Under the pieces are notes generated by a model. That model was not told where the DNA came from and searched no databases. It saw only the letters and a program-made list of their open reading frames with translations. Positions 16,186 to 24,904 of a stretch of 64,000 nt of DNA are shown in pieces; positions within the stretch are counted from its first letter, which is position 1; every line of letters starts with the position of its first letter. Where the stretch lies: assembly GCA_006969625.1 (NCBI GenBank), contig CP030885.1:2615430-2679429 (forward strand), in the 5' to 3' direction. The position numbers were made by a program, and so were the translations under genes. This DNA is from Rhodospirillaceae bacterium. Lineage in GTDB: Bacteria > Pseudomonadota > Alphaproteobacteria > Kiloniellales > DSM-21159.

Positions 16186-16779
16186 ATGTCCAGCGCTTTC
16201 AACACCCCGGTTCGCACCGCAGCGTTCTTGCCGGCCCTGGCGGGTTCGCCGTCGGTGGGGCGAAAGACCGTTCTGTTCTTCGCGGCGACGATTGTCCTCG
16301 CCGTCTCCTCCTGGATCGAGGTGCCGATGGTGCCGGTCCCGATGACGTTGCAGACGCTTGCCGTCGTCCTCGTCGGTGCGGCCTTCGGCGCCAAGCTCGG
16401 TTTCCTGGCCGTCGCGGCCTGGCTGGCGGAGGGCGCGATCGGCCTTCCCGTGCTGGCAGGCGGCGCCGCCGGCGCGCACCACTTCGCAGGGCCTACCGCC
16501 GGCTATCTCTTCGCCTTTCCGCTGATGGCCTATCTGGTCGGTCTGTGCGCGGAACGCGGCTGGACCGGTCACCGGTTGGTGCCCACTTTCGCGGTGATGC
16601 TCGGGGGGCATGCGCTCTGTTTCGCGCTGGGCTGGGCCTGGCTGGGTGTCCTGATCGGCGCGGAGCCGGCCTTCACGCACGGCGTGGCGCCCTTCCTTCT
16701 CGGTGCCCTGGTCAAGAGCGCGCTCGCCGCCGCCCTGCTGCGCACCTGGAAGTCCGCCCATACCAGGCTGGCCGGATGA
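16186..16779 (+). CDS. bioY: BioY biotin transporter S component
   Basis: A 197-residue integral membrane protein with about six segments. Family motifs are WIEVPMVPVPMTLQTLAVVLVGAAFG near the first helix pair, GAHHFAGPTAGYLFAFPLMAYLVG in the middle and the late ALGWAWLG. BioY binds biotin with high affinity, alone or with the ECF module (BioM/BioN), which is not seen here. AGAGGA precedes the ATG. Its stop overlaps the start of the next gene (ATGA), so the two are translationally coupled. No classical BioR box was recognised upstream. Confidence 0.92.
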   Translation: MSSAFNTPVRTAAFLPALAGSPSVGRKTVLFFAATIVLAVSSWIEVPMVPVPMTLQTLAVVLVGAAFGAKLGFLAVAAWLAEGAIGLPVLAGGAAGAHHFAGPTAGYLFAFPLMAYLVGLCAERGWTGHRLVPTFAVMLGGHALCFALGWAWLGVLIGAEPAFTHGVAPFLLGALVKSALAAALLRTWKSAHTRLAG

Positions 16780-17252
16780 TCGTCCGGCTGCGCGCGCACC
16801 ATCTGCTCTGCATCCTGACCTACCGGGGCAAGGGCTATTCCCCGGCCTTCGTCAGGACCATGAGCCGGGTGGTCGCGCGCCTGTCCCGCGGCGCGCGCGT
16901 CGGGATCGTGGCGGGGCCGGACGACATCTGCCGCGGACTGCGCGGCGGTCGGGCTCGGCACTGCGTGCGGCCCTCCGCGCGCCGCCGGGATCGCCTGGCC
17001 GCGGCCGACCTGCGCCGGGCGGGCGAAGCGGTCCGGTGCGGCCGCTCCATAGGCCGGCTCGGGAATCGGCGCTTGGCCGCATGGCGCGCCGGCTTTGCCG
17101 CCGGCCGCACACGCCGCGCCTGTGCCGCCTGCCCCTGGGCGTCCTTGTGCGACGCCACGGCCGAGGCCGGGTTCGCCGAGGCGTTTCTGGACCGGCGGAA
17201 ACGCGGGAGAGTGGCGTCCCCAACGGGAGTCGAACCCGTGTCTTCAGCGTGA
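16776..17252 (+). CDS. DUF1284 domain protein, 3' end overlapping tRNA-Glu
   Basis: A 158-residue protein starting within the bioY stop (ATGA). It opens with the DUF1284 signature VRLRAHHLLCILTYRGKGYSPAF and retains VAGPDDICRGL and cysteine pairs later (CAACPWASLCDATAEAGF), a pattern suggesting a metal or Fe-S site. The function is unknown. No stop codon occurs before the tRNA gene: the last 13 or so residues (ending SPTGVEPVSSA) are encoded by the antisense strand of tRNA-Glu. The natural gene may once have ended earlier, so the final residues need caution. Confidence 0.7.
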   Translation: MIVRLRAHHLLCILTYRGKGYSPAFVRTMSRVVARLSRGARVGIVAGPDDICRGLRGGRARHCVRPSARRRDRLAAADLRRAGEAVRCGRSIGRLGNRRLAAWRAGFAAGRTRRACAACPWASLCDATAEAGFAEAFLDRRKRGRVASPTGVEPVSSA

Positions 17253-17287
17253 AAGGCTGATGTCCTAGGCCACTAGACGATGGGGAC
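17212..17287 (-). tRNA. tRNA-Glu (TTC anticodon)
   Basis: The minus strand from 17287 reads GTCCCCA as acceptor arm, then GTCTAGTGGCCTAGGAC as D-arm, an anticodon loop CTTTCAC with anticodon TTC, GGGTTCGACTCCC as T-arm, TGGGGAC closing the acceptor, discriminator G and an encoded CCA (17214-17212). All four arms pair. It overlaps the 3' end of the DUF1284 gene in antisense by 41 bp. Confidence 0.97.
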
Positions 17288-17350
17288 GCTGGCCGTGAAT
17301 CGGTCTGGACGTGGCCAGGGGCGGCAAGCGCGCCCCGTGGGTCCCGTCAC

Positions 17351-18151
17351 TTACTCAGCGGCGGCGGGGATTGCAAGTCCGTCGTGGCCGTCGGCGAGGC
17401 GACCGGCTCGGCGTTCGGCGGCTTGGGTCGCCTTCGGCTGCAACGGCGCCTCGGCGATGGGCGGGCCGGCGATCTCGCGCAGCAGCTTCTGCTTGATGGC
17501 GCGCGCGAAGTCCTTGTAGTCGGTGGCGCTCAGCAGGAAGGCGCCGGAGCCGCCGATGACGTTCAACTCAAAATAGCGATCGACGCTGGGGTCCTCGTTG
17601 AGGATCGCCAAGCCGTTGACCGTGATACCCTGCGAAATCGCGGCGTCGCGCATCTGGGTCGTCTGGATGCCCTGGTTGGTGCGTCCGTCGCCGGAGACGT
17701 CGATCACCCGGCGCAGCCCCTCGTAGGCGTTGAAGGTCAGCAGGTTGACCGAAAACTCGATGGCGTTGCCGATCGCCGTCGACCCGCCCGAGACGAAGCG
17801 CGGCGTCGCCGCGAGCTCGTCGGCGAACTCGATGGCGCTGCCGGCGTCGTAGACCTGCATCCAGTCGGTCGCCAATACCTGCCGGTCGCGGCCCGACCAC
17901 TGCACCAGGGCGACGGCGATGCCGCGCTCGCCGGCGGCACGGATGGCGCCCTGCACCTCCGGATCGCGAAAGGCATCGGCCAGCCCCTGCATCTGCAGGT
18001 CGAATTCCCAGGAGGTGACGGAGGAGGAAGCATCGACTGCCAGCACCAACTCCAGCTCGACCACCTGATTGGCCGCGGCCGGCGCCGAGGCGATGGCCCA
18101 GGCGACCGCGCCGAGGGCGGCGAGCCCTATGGTGCGGCTGAAGCGTCTCAC
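17351..18151 (-). CDS. DUF1194 von Willebrand A-like secreted protein
   Basis: A 266-residue protein starting with GTG. A signal peptide (residues 1-28, ending ASAPAAAN) is followed by a VWA-like domain: ELVLAVDASSSVTSWEFDLQ contains the metal-ion-dependent adhesion motif DxSxS. VSGGSTAIGNAIEFSVNLL and VIDVSGDGRTNQG supply the other metal-site loops. Members of DUF1194 are predicted periplasmic or surface proteins of unknown role. It is last in a minus-strand run behind recJ, 57 bp after it. The C-terminal 40 residues are a low-complexity tail. Confidence 0.85.
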   Translation of the reverse strand: MRRFSRTIGLAALGAVAWAIASAPAAANQVVELELVLAVDASSSVTSWEFDLQMQGLADAFRDPEVQGAIRAAGERGIAVALVQWSGRDRQVLATDWMQVYDAGSAIEFADELAATPRFVSGGSTAIGNAIEFSVNLLTFNAYEGLRRVIDVSGDGRTNQGIQTTQMRDAAISQGITVNGLAILNEDPSVDRYFELNVIGGSGAFLLSATDYKDFARAIKQKLLREIAGPPIAEAPLQPKATQAAERRAGRLADGHDGLAIPAAAE

Positions 18152-18208
18152 GCCACTCAGTATAGGCCGTTCCGGCAGCAGAGGAAGCCTGGAGAGCCCG
18201 CCGGGCGG

Positions 18209-20017
18209 TCAAACCTCGGCGAGGGCCGCGTCCTCGAGGATCAGCTGCACCGCGCCGGGCCCGGCCCAGTCGTCGGGCCGCAGCTTGCCGGCCAAGTGCA
18301 CTGGCCGGCCGCGCGCCTGCGCCAGGCCCTGCCCCAGGTCGCTCTCGAAGGCGCGGAAGCAGATCGCCTTCAGACTGCCGCCTTCGGCGCCGGCGACGCG
18401 CAGGCGCAGGTGGGACTCGCCCACCGGCCGGGCGTCGACGACGCGGGCGGCGGCGAAGGCGAAGCGCGGCTCGGGGTTGCCCTGGCCGAAGGGGGCGCAG
18501 CGCTGCAGCTCGGCGACCAGCTCCGCACCGGCGGCACCCACCGAAAGGACGCCGTCGCAACCAAGCGCCGGCTGCCAGCCGATCTGCGCCATGCGCCGCG
18601 ACAGCCGCGCGTCGAGGAAGTCCGCCAGAGCCGGCAGCACTTCCTCCGCCACCGTCAAGCCGGCCGCCATGGGGTGCCCACCGCCATCGATCAGCAGGCC
18701 GGTCTGGCGTGCGGCGATCACCGCCGCGCCCAGGTCGACCTCCGGCACCGAGCGCGCCGAGCCCTTGCCGAGCCCCTGCTCGTCCAGCGCAACGACGAGC
18801 GCCGGCCGGTCGTAGCGCTCCTTCAGGCGCCCGGCGACGATGCCGATAACGCCCGGATGCCAGCCCCGTCCGGCCGCCAGCACCACGCCGTCCCGGCGCG
18901 GCGCTCGTTCGACCTGATCGATCGCCTGTTCCAGCACCTGGCGCTCGATCTCCTGCCGCTCGCGATTGAAGCCGTCGAGCTCGGCGGCCATCGCAGCGGC
19001 TTCGCGGGGATCGCAGCAGGTCAGCAGGCGCGCGCCGAGGTCGGCCTGCCCCACTCGGCCGCCGGCGTTGACCCGCGGGCCGAGCAGGAAGCCGGCGTGG
19101 TAGGTGCCCGGCGCCGCGTCCAGGCGGGCCACGTCGGCCAAGGCCGCAAGCCCCGGATTGGCGCGGCCTCGCATGACCTTGAGGCCCTGGGCGACGAAGG
19201 CCCGGTTCAGGCCGGTCAGCGGAACCACGTCGCAGATCGTCCCGAGCGCGACGAGGTCCAGCAGCGCCATCAGGTTGGGCTCGGGCCGCGCGCCGTAGTG
19301 GCCGGCCGCGCGCAGTGCGCGGTTGACGGCGACGGCCAGCAGGAAGCTGACGCCGACGGCGGCGAGCTGGCCCAGGCCGCTGATGTCGTCCAGGCGGTTC
19401 GGGTTGACCACGGCCAGCGCCGGCGGCAGCTGGGGCTCAGCGACGTGATGGTCGCAGACGATCACCTGGAGTCCGACCTCGGCCGCCACGGCCAGCGCCG
19501 CGTGGGCGGTGGTGCCGCAGTCGACCGTGACGCAGACCCCAGCGCCCTCCGCCTTCAGGCGGCGCAGCGCCGGGGCGTTCGGGCCGTAGCCCTCGGCCAC
19601 CCGGTCGGGAATGTAGGTTCGCGTGCGCCCGCCCACGGCGGTGAAGAAGCGCTGCAGCAGCGCCGCCGAAGTGGCGCCGTCGACGTCGTAGTCGCCGAAG
19701 ATGGCGATGATCTCGCCGCCCCGAACGGCCTGCGCCAGCCGCTCGGCGGCGACGTCCATATCGGCGAGCCGGGAGGGGTCGGCGAGTTGGTCGCGCAGCG
19801 AGGGCTCCAGGAACAGCGGCGCCTCTTCGGGGCCGACGCCGCGGTTGGCGAGCACGCGGGCGACCACCTCGGGCAGGTCCAGGCGCTGCGCCATCGCCAG
19901 CGCCTGGCGGGCGTCGCCGCCGCGCTGCTCCCAACGCTTGCCGGTCAGCGAGCGCTCGACGCCGAGCAGGCCGGACCGCCGGTCGGCCTGTCGCAGTATC
20001 CCGGAGTCCGGTGCCAT
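18209..20017 (-). CDS. recJ: single-stranded-DNA exonuclease RecJ
   Basis: A 602-residue protein of normal RecJ length. Motifs in order are AIFGDYDVDGATSAALL (first metal-binding aspartates), TVDCGTTAHAAL, CDHHVAEPQLP (the DHH motif) and VNAGGRVGQADLGARLLT, with the DHHA1 part giving IDGGGHPMAAGLTV. RecJ degrades ssDNA 5' to 3' in RecF-pathway recombination and mismatch repair. The ATG at 20017 is used; a GTG three codons earlier is possible. It is 17 bp downstream of glpX and belongs to the same minus-strand run. Confidence 0.95.
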   Translation of the reverse strand: MAPDSGILRQADRRSGLLGVERSLTGKRWEQRGGDARQALAMAQRLDLPEVVARVLANRGVGPEEAPLFLEPSLRDQLADPSRLADMDVAAERLAQAVRGGEIIAIFGDYDVDGATSAALLQRFFTAVGGRTRTYIPDRVAEGYGPNAPALRRLKAEGAGVCVTVDCGTTAHAALAVAAEVGLQVIVCDHHVAEPQLPPALAVVNPNRLDDISGLGQLAAVGVSFLLAVAVNRALRAAGHYGARPEPNLMALLDLVALGTICDVVPLTGLNRAFVAQGLKVMRGRANPGLAALADVARLDAAPGTYHAGFLLGPRVNAGGRVGQADLGARLLTCCDPREAAAMAAELDGFNRERQEIERQVLEQAIDQVERAPRRDGVVLAAGRGWHPGVIGIVAGRLKERYDRPALVVALDEQGLGKGSARSVPEVDLGAAVIAARQTGLLIDGGGHPMAAGLTVAEEVLPALADFLDARLSRRMAQIGWQPALGCDGVLSVGAAGAELVAELQRCAPFGQGNPEPRFAFAAARVVDARPVGESHLRLRVAGAEGGSLKAICFRAFESDLGQGLAQARGRPVHLAGKLRPDDWAGPGAVQLILEDAALAEV

Positions 20018-20034
20018 GCCCTCCACCGGCCCCC

Positions 20035-21012
20035 TTACACGCCGAGGTTGTCGTACCAGGTCTTGCGCGAGAAGTTGTGATGCGCCTCGATAAAGCGGAC
20101 CGTGCCCGTGCTCGAGCGCATGATCATCGAGTGGGTCGAGGCGCCGGCATGGTAGCGGCGCACGCCCTTGAGCATCGAGCCGTCGGTCACGCCGGTGGCG
20201 GCGAACATCACATCGCCGGAGGCCAGGTCGTGCAGGCCATACTTGCGGTCGAAGTCGGTGATGCCGATACGTGTCGCCCGTCCCCGCTCATCGTCGTTGC
20301 GGAAGACCAGGCGACCCTGGAACTGGCCGCCGATGCAGCGCAGGGCGGCCGCTGCCAACACGCCTTCGGGCGCGCCGCCCTGGCCCATGTAGATGTCGAC
20401 GCCCGACTCGCGCTGGCTGGTGGCGATCACGCCGGAGACGTCGCCGTCGCCGATCAGCATGATGCGTGCGCCCGCTTCGCGCACCTTGGCGATCAGCTCG
20501 GCGTGGCGCGGCCGGTCGAGGATGCAGACCACGAGGTCCTCGATCTCGACGTCCTTGGCCTTGGCCAGCGCCTTCAAGTTCTCCGTCGGCTCGGCGTCCA
20601 GGTCGACCAGCCCGTCGGGCAGGCCACCGCCTATCGCGATCTTGTCCATGTAGACGTCAGGCGCGTTCAGGAAGCCGCCCTCCGCGGCCATGGCAATTAC
20701 CGCCAACGCGTTGTGGCCACCCTTGGCGGTGATGGTGGTCCCTTCGAGCGGGTCGAGCGCAATGTCGATGGTCGGCCCGCCCTTGCCGACCTCCTCGCCG
20801 ATGAACAGCATCGGCGCCTCGTCGCGCTCGCCCTCGCCGATCACCACCTTGCCCGACATGGCCAGCCCGTTCAGCGCTTCGCGCATCGCGTTGACGGCGG
20901 CCTGGTCGGCCGCCTTTTCGTCGCCGCGCCCCATCAGGCGCGAGGCCGCCAGGGCAGCCGCCTCGGTCACGCGCACGGCCTCCAGGGCCAGGTTGCGGTC
21001 CATGAAGCTCAT
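20035..21012 (-). CDS. glpX: class II fructose-1,6-bisphosphatase GlpX
   Basis: A 325-residue cytosolic enzyme hydrolysing fructose 1,6-bisphosphate in gluconeogenesis. Recognisable segments are MDRNLALEAVRVTEAAALAA, GEGERDEAPMLFIGEEVG, the metal/phosphate site IALDPLEGTT, and GDGDVSGVIAT, followed by MGQGGAPEGVLAAAAL. GAGAGGAG precedes the ATG at 21012. It sits between hom and recJ; the grouping with hom is common in alphaproteobacteria and probably reflects shared transcription rather than a shared pathway. Confidence 0.96.
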   Translation of the reverse strand: MSFMDRNLALEAVRVTEAAALAASRLMGRGDEKAADQAAVNAMREALNGLAMSGKVVIGEGERDEAPMLFIGEEVGKGGPTIDIALDPLEGTTITAKGGHNALAVIAMAAEGGFLNAPDVYMDKIAIGGGLPDGLVDLDAEPTENLKALAKAKDVEIEDLVVCILDRPRHAELIAKVREAGARIMLIGDGDVSGVIATSQRESGVDIYMGQGGAPEGVLAAAALRCIGGQFQGRLVFRNDDERGRATRIGITDFDRKYGLHDLASGDVMFAATGVTDGSMLKGVRRYHAGASTHSMIMRSSTGTVRFIEAHHNFSRKTWYDNLGV

Positions 21013-21084
21013 CGCTCCTCTCACCCTCTCGCTCGCCGGTGCCGTCCCGCCCGGACCACGCGACTCGGCGTGTCGCTCGTCAGT

Positions 21085-22377
21085 TTACAAGGATTCGATG
21101 CGGATCACCCGCGGCGCCTCGAGCGTGGTCTCCTGCGCCGCGATCTCGTCGAGGGTGCTGCGCACGTTGGCCTCGCGGGCCTCGTGCGTGGCGATCACCA
21201 GCGGCACCGCCTCGCCGGGCGCGCGGCCGCGCTGCAGCAGGGCTTCGACGGAGATCTCCTGATCGCGCAGCACGGCGGCGATGCTGGCGATGACGCCCGG
21301 CCGGTCGACCACCATCAGCCGAAGGTAGTAGGCACCGACGTGCGCGGACATCGGCTGCGGAACGTTGCGGGCCAGGCGCTCGGCCGGCACCCCGAAGACC
21401 GGCAGGCGCGCGCCGCGGGCCAGATCCATGATGTCGGCGACGACGGCCGAGGCGGTCGGGCCGCCCCCGGCCCCGCGCCCCTCGGCGACGATACGGTCGA
21501 CGAAGTCGCCGGTGGCGGACACCGCGTTGAAGACGCCGTCGACATGCGCCAGGGGCGTGCCTGTGGCGATCATGCAGGGGTGGACGCGCTGGACGATGCC
21601 CGCCTCGGTCGCCTCAGCGATGCCCAAGAGCTTGATGCGGTAGCCGAGCTCCTCGGCGAACTGCATGTCGAGGGCCGAGATGCCGCGGATGCCCTCCACG
21701 TGCACCGAGCCGAAGTCGACCTCGCAGCCGAAGGCGAGCGCCGCCAGGATCGCCAGCTTGTGGGCGGCGTCGATGCCATCGACGTCGAAGGCCGGATCGG
21801 CCTCGGCGTAGCCGAGCTTCTGCGCTTCGGCCAGCACCTCGCCGAACTCCCGGCCGGTGTCGCGCATGCTGCTGAGAATGAAGTTGCAGGTACCGTTGAG
21901 GATGCCGTGGACGCGCTCGATCCGGTTGGCCGCCAGCCCCTCGCGCAGGGTCTTGATCGCAGGAATGCCACCGGCGACCGCCGCCTCGTAGGCCAGGCAG
22001 GCACCGTTCGCCTCGGCCAGCCGCGCCAGCGCGGTGCCATGGTGGGCGATCAGCGCCTTGTTCGCCGTGACCACGTCCGCCCCGCGCGTCAGCGCCCTCT
22101 CGACCACCGTCTTGGCGATACCGTCGGAGCCGCCGATCAACTCGACGACCACGTCGACCTCGGGATCGGTCGCCAGCGCCGCGGCATCCTCGTACCAGCG
22201 CACGCTGGCGACGTCGAAGCCTCGGTCCTTGCGGCGGTCCCGTGCCGAGACCGCCGTGACATGGAACGGCCGCCCGCAGCGCGTCGCGATCATCTCGCCG
22301 TGTCGCGTCAAGAGCTGCAGCACCGGCGCGCCGACGTTGCCCAGGCCGGCGACCCCGATCCTCAAGGCGTTACTCAT
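21085..22377 (-). CDS. hom: homoserine dehydrogenase
   Basis: A 430-residue enzyme reducing aspartate semialdehyde to homoserine, the branch point to threonine and methionine. The NAD(P) motif is GVAGLGNVG. VTANKALIAHHG, EAAVAGGIPAIKTLREGL and GILNGTCNFILSSM with EAQKLGYAEADPAFDVDG are the family signatures. The last 80 or so residues form an ACT domain (YYLRLMVVDRPGVIASIAAVLRD) for threonine feedback. GGGAGA lies before the ATG. It follows the aminotransferase gene by 33 bp. Confidence 0.97.
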   Translation of the reverse strand: MSNALRIGVAGLGNVGAPVLQLLTRHGEMIATRCGRPFHVTAVSARDRRKDRGFDVASVRWYEDAAALATDPEVDVVVELIGGSDGIAKTVVERALTRGADVVTANKALIAHHGTALARLAEANGACLAYEAAVAGGIPAIKTLREGLAANRIERVHGILNGTCNFILSSMRDTGREFGEVLAEAQKLGYAEADPAFDVDGIDAAHKLAILAALAFGCEVDFGSVHVEGIRGISALDMQFAEELGYRIKLLGIAEATEAGIVQRVHPCMIATGTPLAHVDGVFNAVSATGDFVDRIVAEGRGAGGGPTASAVVADIMDLARGARLPVFGVPAERLARNVPQPMSAHVGAYYLRLMVVDRPGVIASIAAVLRDQEISVEALLQRGRAPGEAVPLVIATHEAREANVRSTLDEIAAQETTLEAPRVIRIESL

Positions 22378-22410
22378 AGAATCTCCCGTCAGGCTTGAAC
22401 CCGGCCGACC

Positions 22411-23652
22411 TCAACCGGCGGCGCGAACGGCCTCGCCGCCCTCAGCCGCCACGGCGTCGCCGGGCGTCTCGTCGGCCCCGTAGCGGCGGAGGAAGGCCTT
22501 GATGTTGCGCACGGCCTGGCGGGTGCGATGAAGGTTCTCGACCACGGCCAGGCGCACGTGACCGTCGCCGTATTCGCCGAAACCGACGCCGGGCGCAACA
22601 GCCACCTTGGCTTCGCGCAGCAGAAGCTTGGAGAACTCCAGCGAGCCGAGATCGGCGAAGGCCGGCGGCAGCGGCGCCCAGGCGAACATGGTCGCCGGCG
22701 GACGCGGCACCGCCCAGCCCGCCGCCGCGAGACCGTCGATCAGCACGTCCCGCCGCTCCCGGTAGCGCTGGCGCATCTCCTCGATGCAATCCTGGGGGCC
22801 GTTGAGCGCCGCGGTCGCGGCGACCTGGATCGGCGTGAAGGCGCCGTAGTCGACGTAGGACTTCACGCGTGCCAGCGCGGCGATCAGCTTCGGGTTGCCG
22901 CTGCAGAAGCCGATCCGCCAGCCGGGCATGGAGTAGGTCTTCGACAGGCTGGTGAACTCGACTGCGATCTCCTTGGCGCCCGGCACCTGTAGGATCGAGG
23001 GCGGCGGCGCGCCGTCGAAGTAGACCTCGGCATAGGCCAGGTCGGAGATGATCCAGATGCCCTCGCGTCGGCAGAACTCGACGATCGGCTCGTAGAAGGA
23101 CAGGTCGACCGTCTCCGCCGTGGGGTTGCTCGGGTAGTTGACGATCAGCGCCAGCGGCTTGGGCACGCTGTGGCGCACCGCGCGTTGGAGCGCCGGCAGG
23201 AAGTCCGGGCCCGCCCCGGTCTGCAGCGAGCGGATCGCGGCGCCGGCGATGATGAAGCCGAAGGCGTGGATCGGATAGCTGGGGTTTGGGGCCAGGATGA
23301 CGTCGCCCGGGCTGGTGATCGCCTGCGCCAGATTGGCCAAGCCTTCCTTCGAGCCGAGGGTGACGATGGTCTCGCGCTCGGGGTCGAGCTCGACGCCGAA
23401 GCGGCGCGCGTAATAGGCGGCCACCGCCCTGCGCAGGCCCGGGATGCCGCGGGACGTCGAGTAGCGGTGGGCGCGCGGGTCGGCCAGCGTCTCCGCCAGC
23501 TTATCGACGACGTGCTGCGGCGGCGGCATGTCGGGGTTGCCCATGCCGAAGTCGATGATGTCCTCGCCGCGCGCGCGGGCGGCCGCCTTCAGGGCGTTGA
23601 CCTCGGCGAAGACGTAGGGCGGCAGGCGCTTGATGCGGTGAAACTCTTCCAT
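22411..23652 (-). CDS. alaC: class I/II aminotransferase, AlaC/LL-DAP aminotransferase-like
   Basis: A 413-residue PLP enzyme of fold type I. The start MEEFHRIKRLPPYVFAEVNALK and DIIDFGMGNPDMPPPQHVV are typical of AlaC-type glutamate-pyruvate aminotransferases, often annotated LL-diaminopimelate aminotransferase. The PLP lysine lies in SLSKTYSMPGWRIGF; NYPSNPTAETV and the C-terminal RLAVVEN supply the carboxylate-binding residues. It directly precedes hom in a minus-strand run. The exact amino donor/acceptor pair is not decided by sequence. The C-terminal 15 residues are a loose tail. Confidence 0.9.
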   Translation of the reverse strand: MEEFHRIKRLPPYVFAEVNALKAAARARGEDIIDFGMGNPDMPPPQHVVDKLAETLADPRAHRYSTSRGIPGLRRAVAAYYARRFGVELDPERETIVTLGSKEGLANLAQAITSPGDVILAPNPSYPIHAFGFIIAGAAIRSLQTGAGPDFLPALQRAVRHSVPKPLALIVNYPSNPTAETVDLSFYEPIVEFCRREGIWIISDLAYAEVYFDGAPPPSILQVPGAKEIAVEFTSLSKTYSMPGWRIGFCSGNPKLIAALARVKSYVDYGAFTPIQVAATAALNGPQDCIEEMRQRYRERRDVLIDGLAAAGWAVPRPPATMFAWAPLPPAFADLGSLEFSKLLLREAKVAVAPGVGFGEYGDGHVRLAVVENLHRTRQAVRNIKAFLRRYGADETPGDAVAAEGGEAVRAAG

Positions 23653-23743
23653 CGGGGCTTGGGCTCTCGGGGTCAGGCGAGGGAGCGGGGCAGGCTCGGG
23701 GCCGTGGCCGGCCGCCGCGCCGCGCCGCTCCCGGCCCGGCCGC

Positions 23744-24610
23744 TCAGTACTCCAGGTAGATCTCGACGCGGCGGTTGCCGGCCTCGCCGGTCGGCATGAA
23801 CTCGTAGAACACAGGCTGCTGCGCGCCGACGGCATCGATGACCAGGGCTGCGTCCGGCACGCCCAGACGGTTGAGTTCGTTGGCCACCGCCGCGGCGCGC
23901 TGCTGCGAGATCTCGAAGTTGGCCATGGCGTGGCGCGCCGGCTCCATCACGCCGGTGCGCATGGAGGCATGGCCGATCACCCGGAGCTGGCCGCCGGTGC
24001 CCTCCAGCATCGAACGGATCTGACGCAGCACCTCGCGGTCGCGGCCGTCCAGGTTGGCCGAGCCGTGGGCGAAGTAGATCACGCCGACCAGTTCGCGGCG
24101 CAGCGGCGCCTGCTGCTGGAACTGCGCCTGGAACTGCGGGACGGCAGACATCTGCGGCGCCGCCGCCGACTGCTGTTGCTCGAAGCCGGCCCGCGGCCCC
24201 GTCGGCGGCGCCGGCGGCGCGTCGCTGCGGGCGGGCGGCTGCTGCATCTGCGCGGCGCTCGCAGCGCCGCGGTCGTCCGTCGGAACGCCGGACGGGCTCG
24301 GCGCCTGGACGGGCCCCTGGTAGTAGGACGCGCCCTCGCGGTCGGCCTGCAGGCCCTGCTGCAGGGCGCGTCGCTGCGCCTCCGGGCTGGTCGCCCGCCG
24401 CTCCGGGATCGAGCCGAAGCTCGGCGTTTCCGCCTGCGCGCTCTCGGCCGGCACCTCGACCCGCGTCGGCTGCGGCTCCTCGCCGAAAAACTCGTCCCAC
24501 ACGCCGCAGCCGCCCAGCAGCAACGGCAGCGCCAAGATCGCCGCCCAGGACAAGGGCCGGCCGCCGCGCGCAGTCCGCCGCACCGACATCTCTCTCGCCG
24601 CCTCCGCCAT
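23744..24610 (-). CDS. OmpA-like outer membrane lipoprotein
   Basis: About 288 residues. A lipobox LLLGGC around residue 35 follows a hydrophobic segment, so the protein is probably a lipoprotein. A disordered Gln/Pro/Ala-rich region (about 60-165) leads to an OmpA-type peptidoglycan-binding domain: GVIYFAHGSANLDGRDREVLRQI, VIGHASMRTG, then QRAAAVANELNRLGV and a final NRRVEIYLEY. It likely tethers the outer membrane to peptidoglycan. ATG 24610 has GAGG 11 bases upstream; a GTG three codons earlier and an ATG seven codons later are alternatives. Confidence 0.85.
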   Translation of the reverse strand: MAEAAREMSVRRTARGGRPLSWAAILALPLLLGGCGVWDEFFGEEPQPTRVEVPAESAQAETPSFGSIPERRATSPEAQRRALQQGLQADREGASYYQGPVQAPSPSGVPTDDRGAASAAQMQQPPARSDAPPAPPTGPRAGFEQQQSAAAPQMSAVPQFQAQFQQQAPLRRELVGVIYFAHGSANLDGRDREVLRQIRSMLEGTGGQLRVIGHASMRTGVMEPARHAMANFEISQQRAAAVANELNRLGVPDAALVIDAVGAQQPVFYEFMPTGEAGNRRVEIYLEY

Positions 24611-24904
24611 ACCGATCACGCCTCACTTCCACCGCAGCCCGCTGCCGCACGCCCTGGAGCGCCACACCTGCGCCAGCCCGTCGCCGGCGGCCCCGGCCGG
24701 GCAGCACTTGGACGGCCGGAGTCGGCTGCTTACCTTGCGCGCGAAGCGGCGGCAAGGTAACACAGACCGCCCATGCGCCAAGGCATTATGCGCGCGAACC
24801 CGCTGCCTTTCGGCGAGGCGCGGCAGGCGCGCAGCGGCCTGTGGCGCAGGCCGAAAGCTGCGCGCCCGCGCAGCGGGACACCGAGAAGCGACAGGACATC
24901 CGAG

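Noticed and set aside
17220-17252. The peptide ending SPTGVEPVSSA as a functional C-terminal domain
   Set aside because: This string is the antisense translation of the tRNA-Glu anticodon and T-arm region and carries no protein-family meaning.
17384-20080. Very long open frame on the plus strand opposite recJ and DUF1194
   Set aside because: It lies antisense to genes with full family motifs, is rich in Arg/Gly/Ala as expected of a shadow frame in GC-rich DNA, and has no recognisable domain or ribosome site.
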